From Ascidia mentula (Eukaryota > Chordata > Ascidiacea > Phlebobranchia > Ascidiidae), in assembly GCA_947561715.1 (NCBI GenBank), contig OX387197.1:18646266-18710265 (forward strand): a DNA stretch of 64,000 bases, in the 5' to 3' direction. Positions 61,877-64,000 of the stretch are shown piece after piece. The stretch's first letter is position 1. Each line of letters begins with the position of its first letter. Under the pieces are notes generated by a model, which did no database searches, was not told the DNA's origin, and worked only from the letters and a program-made list of their open reading frames with translations. The position numbers and the translations under genes were made by a program.

Positions 61877-64000
<2,124 letters not shown>

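Overview
The window looks like a compact, AT-rich invertebrate chordate genome, most probably an ascidian tunicate such as Ciona. That is inferred from many short GT-AG introns, a deuterostome-type gene set, and a mosaic IgGFc-binding/C-type lectin/vWA/ZP membrane protein; the species was not tested. There are eight protein-coding genes, two of them cut by the window edges. No bacterial, phage or CRISPR features are present.

Layout. 1-21.6 kb (minus): the N-terminal four-fifths of an axonemal inner-arm dynein heavy chain, closest by recall to DNAH12, from its start codon through the tail, AAA1-AAA4, stalk and AAA5; AAA6 and the C-terminus lie to the left. 23.5-26.3 kb (minus): a 526-residue protein I do not recognise, with a possible GIY-YIG-like segment. 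28.3-30.9 kb (minus): TRMU/MTU1, a mitochondrial tRNA 2-thiouridylase, with all nine exons placed. 32.0-46.3 kb (minus): a very large type I membrane protein with signal peptide, IgGFc-binding region, Thr/Ala mucin repeats, EGF, LamG-like, C-type lectin, vWA, a second mucin repeat, a ZP module with furin site, transmembrane helix and tail. 46.9-48.7 kb (plus): an RCCD1-like RCC1-repeat protein, head-to-head with the membrane protein. 50.6-56.6 kb (plus): an SLC20A (PiT) sodium-phosphate cotransporter. 59.5-61.9 kb (plus): an unrecognised basic 306-residue protein. 63.2 kb to the right edge: the start of an SLK/STK10-type Ste20 kinase.

The genes do not form a single pathway. Dynein is ciliary, TRMU mitochondrial, the mosaic protein is predicted at the cell surface or in mucus or egg coat, PiT is in the plasma membrane, and the kinase is cytoplasmic.

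The most interesting non-coding signal is a set of hammerhead ribozyme motifs in introns. One at 38567-38622 (plus) has every invariant core base, a 7-bp stem I, a 5-bp stem II, a short stem III and a UC cleavage site, and it follows a run of other predicted hairpins. Four or five relatives (about 894, 5309, 6287, 33754 and weakly 57916) carry a CUGANGA-stem-GAAA core with an extra base. Two of these show a compensatory change in stem II, and one is bracketed by perfect 11-bp inverted arms. I infer remnants of Penelope-like or retrozyme-type elements. A tRNA-derived SINE family (two copies), a 290-bp foldback element and two in-frame coding minisatellites are also present.
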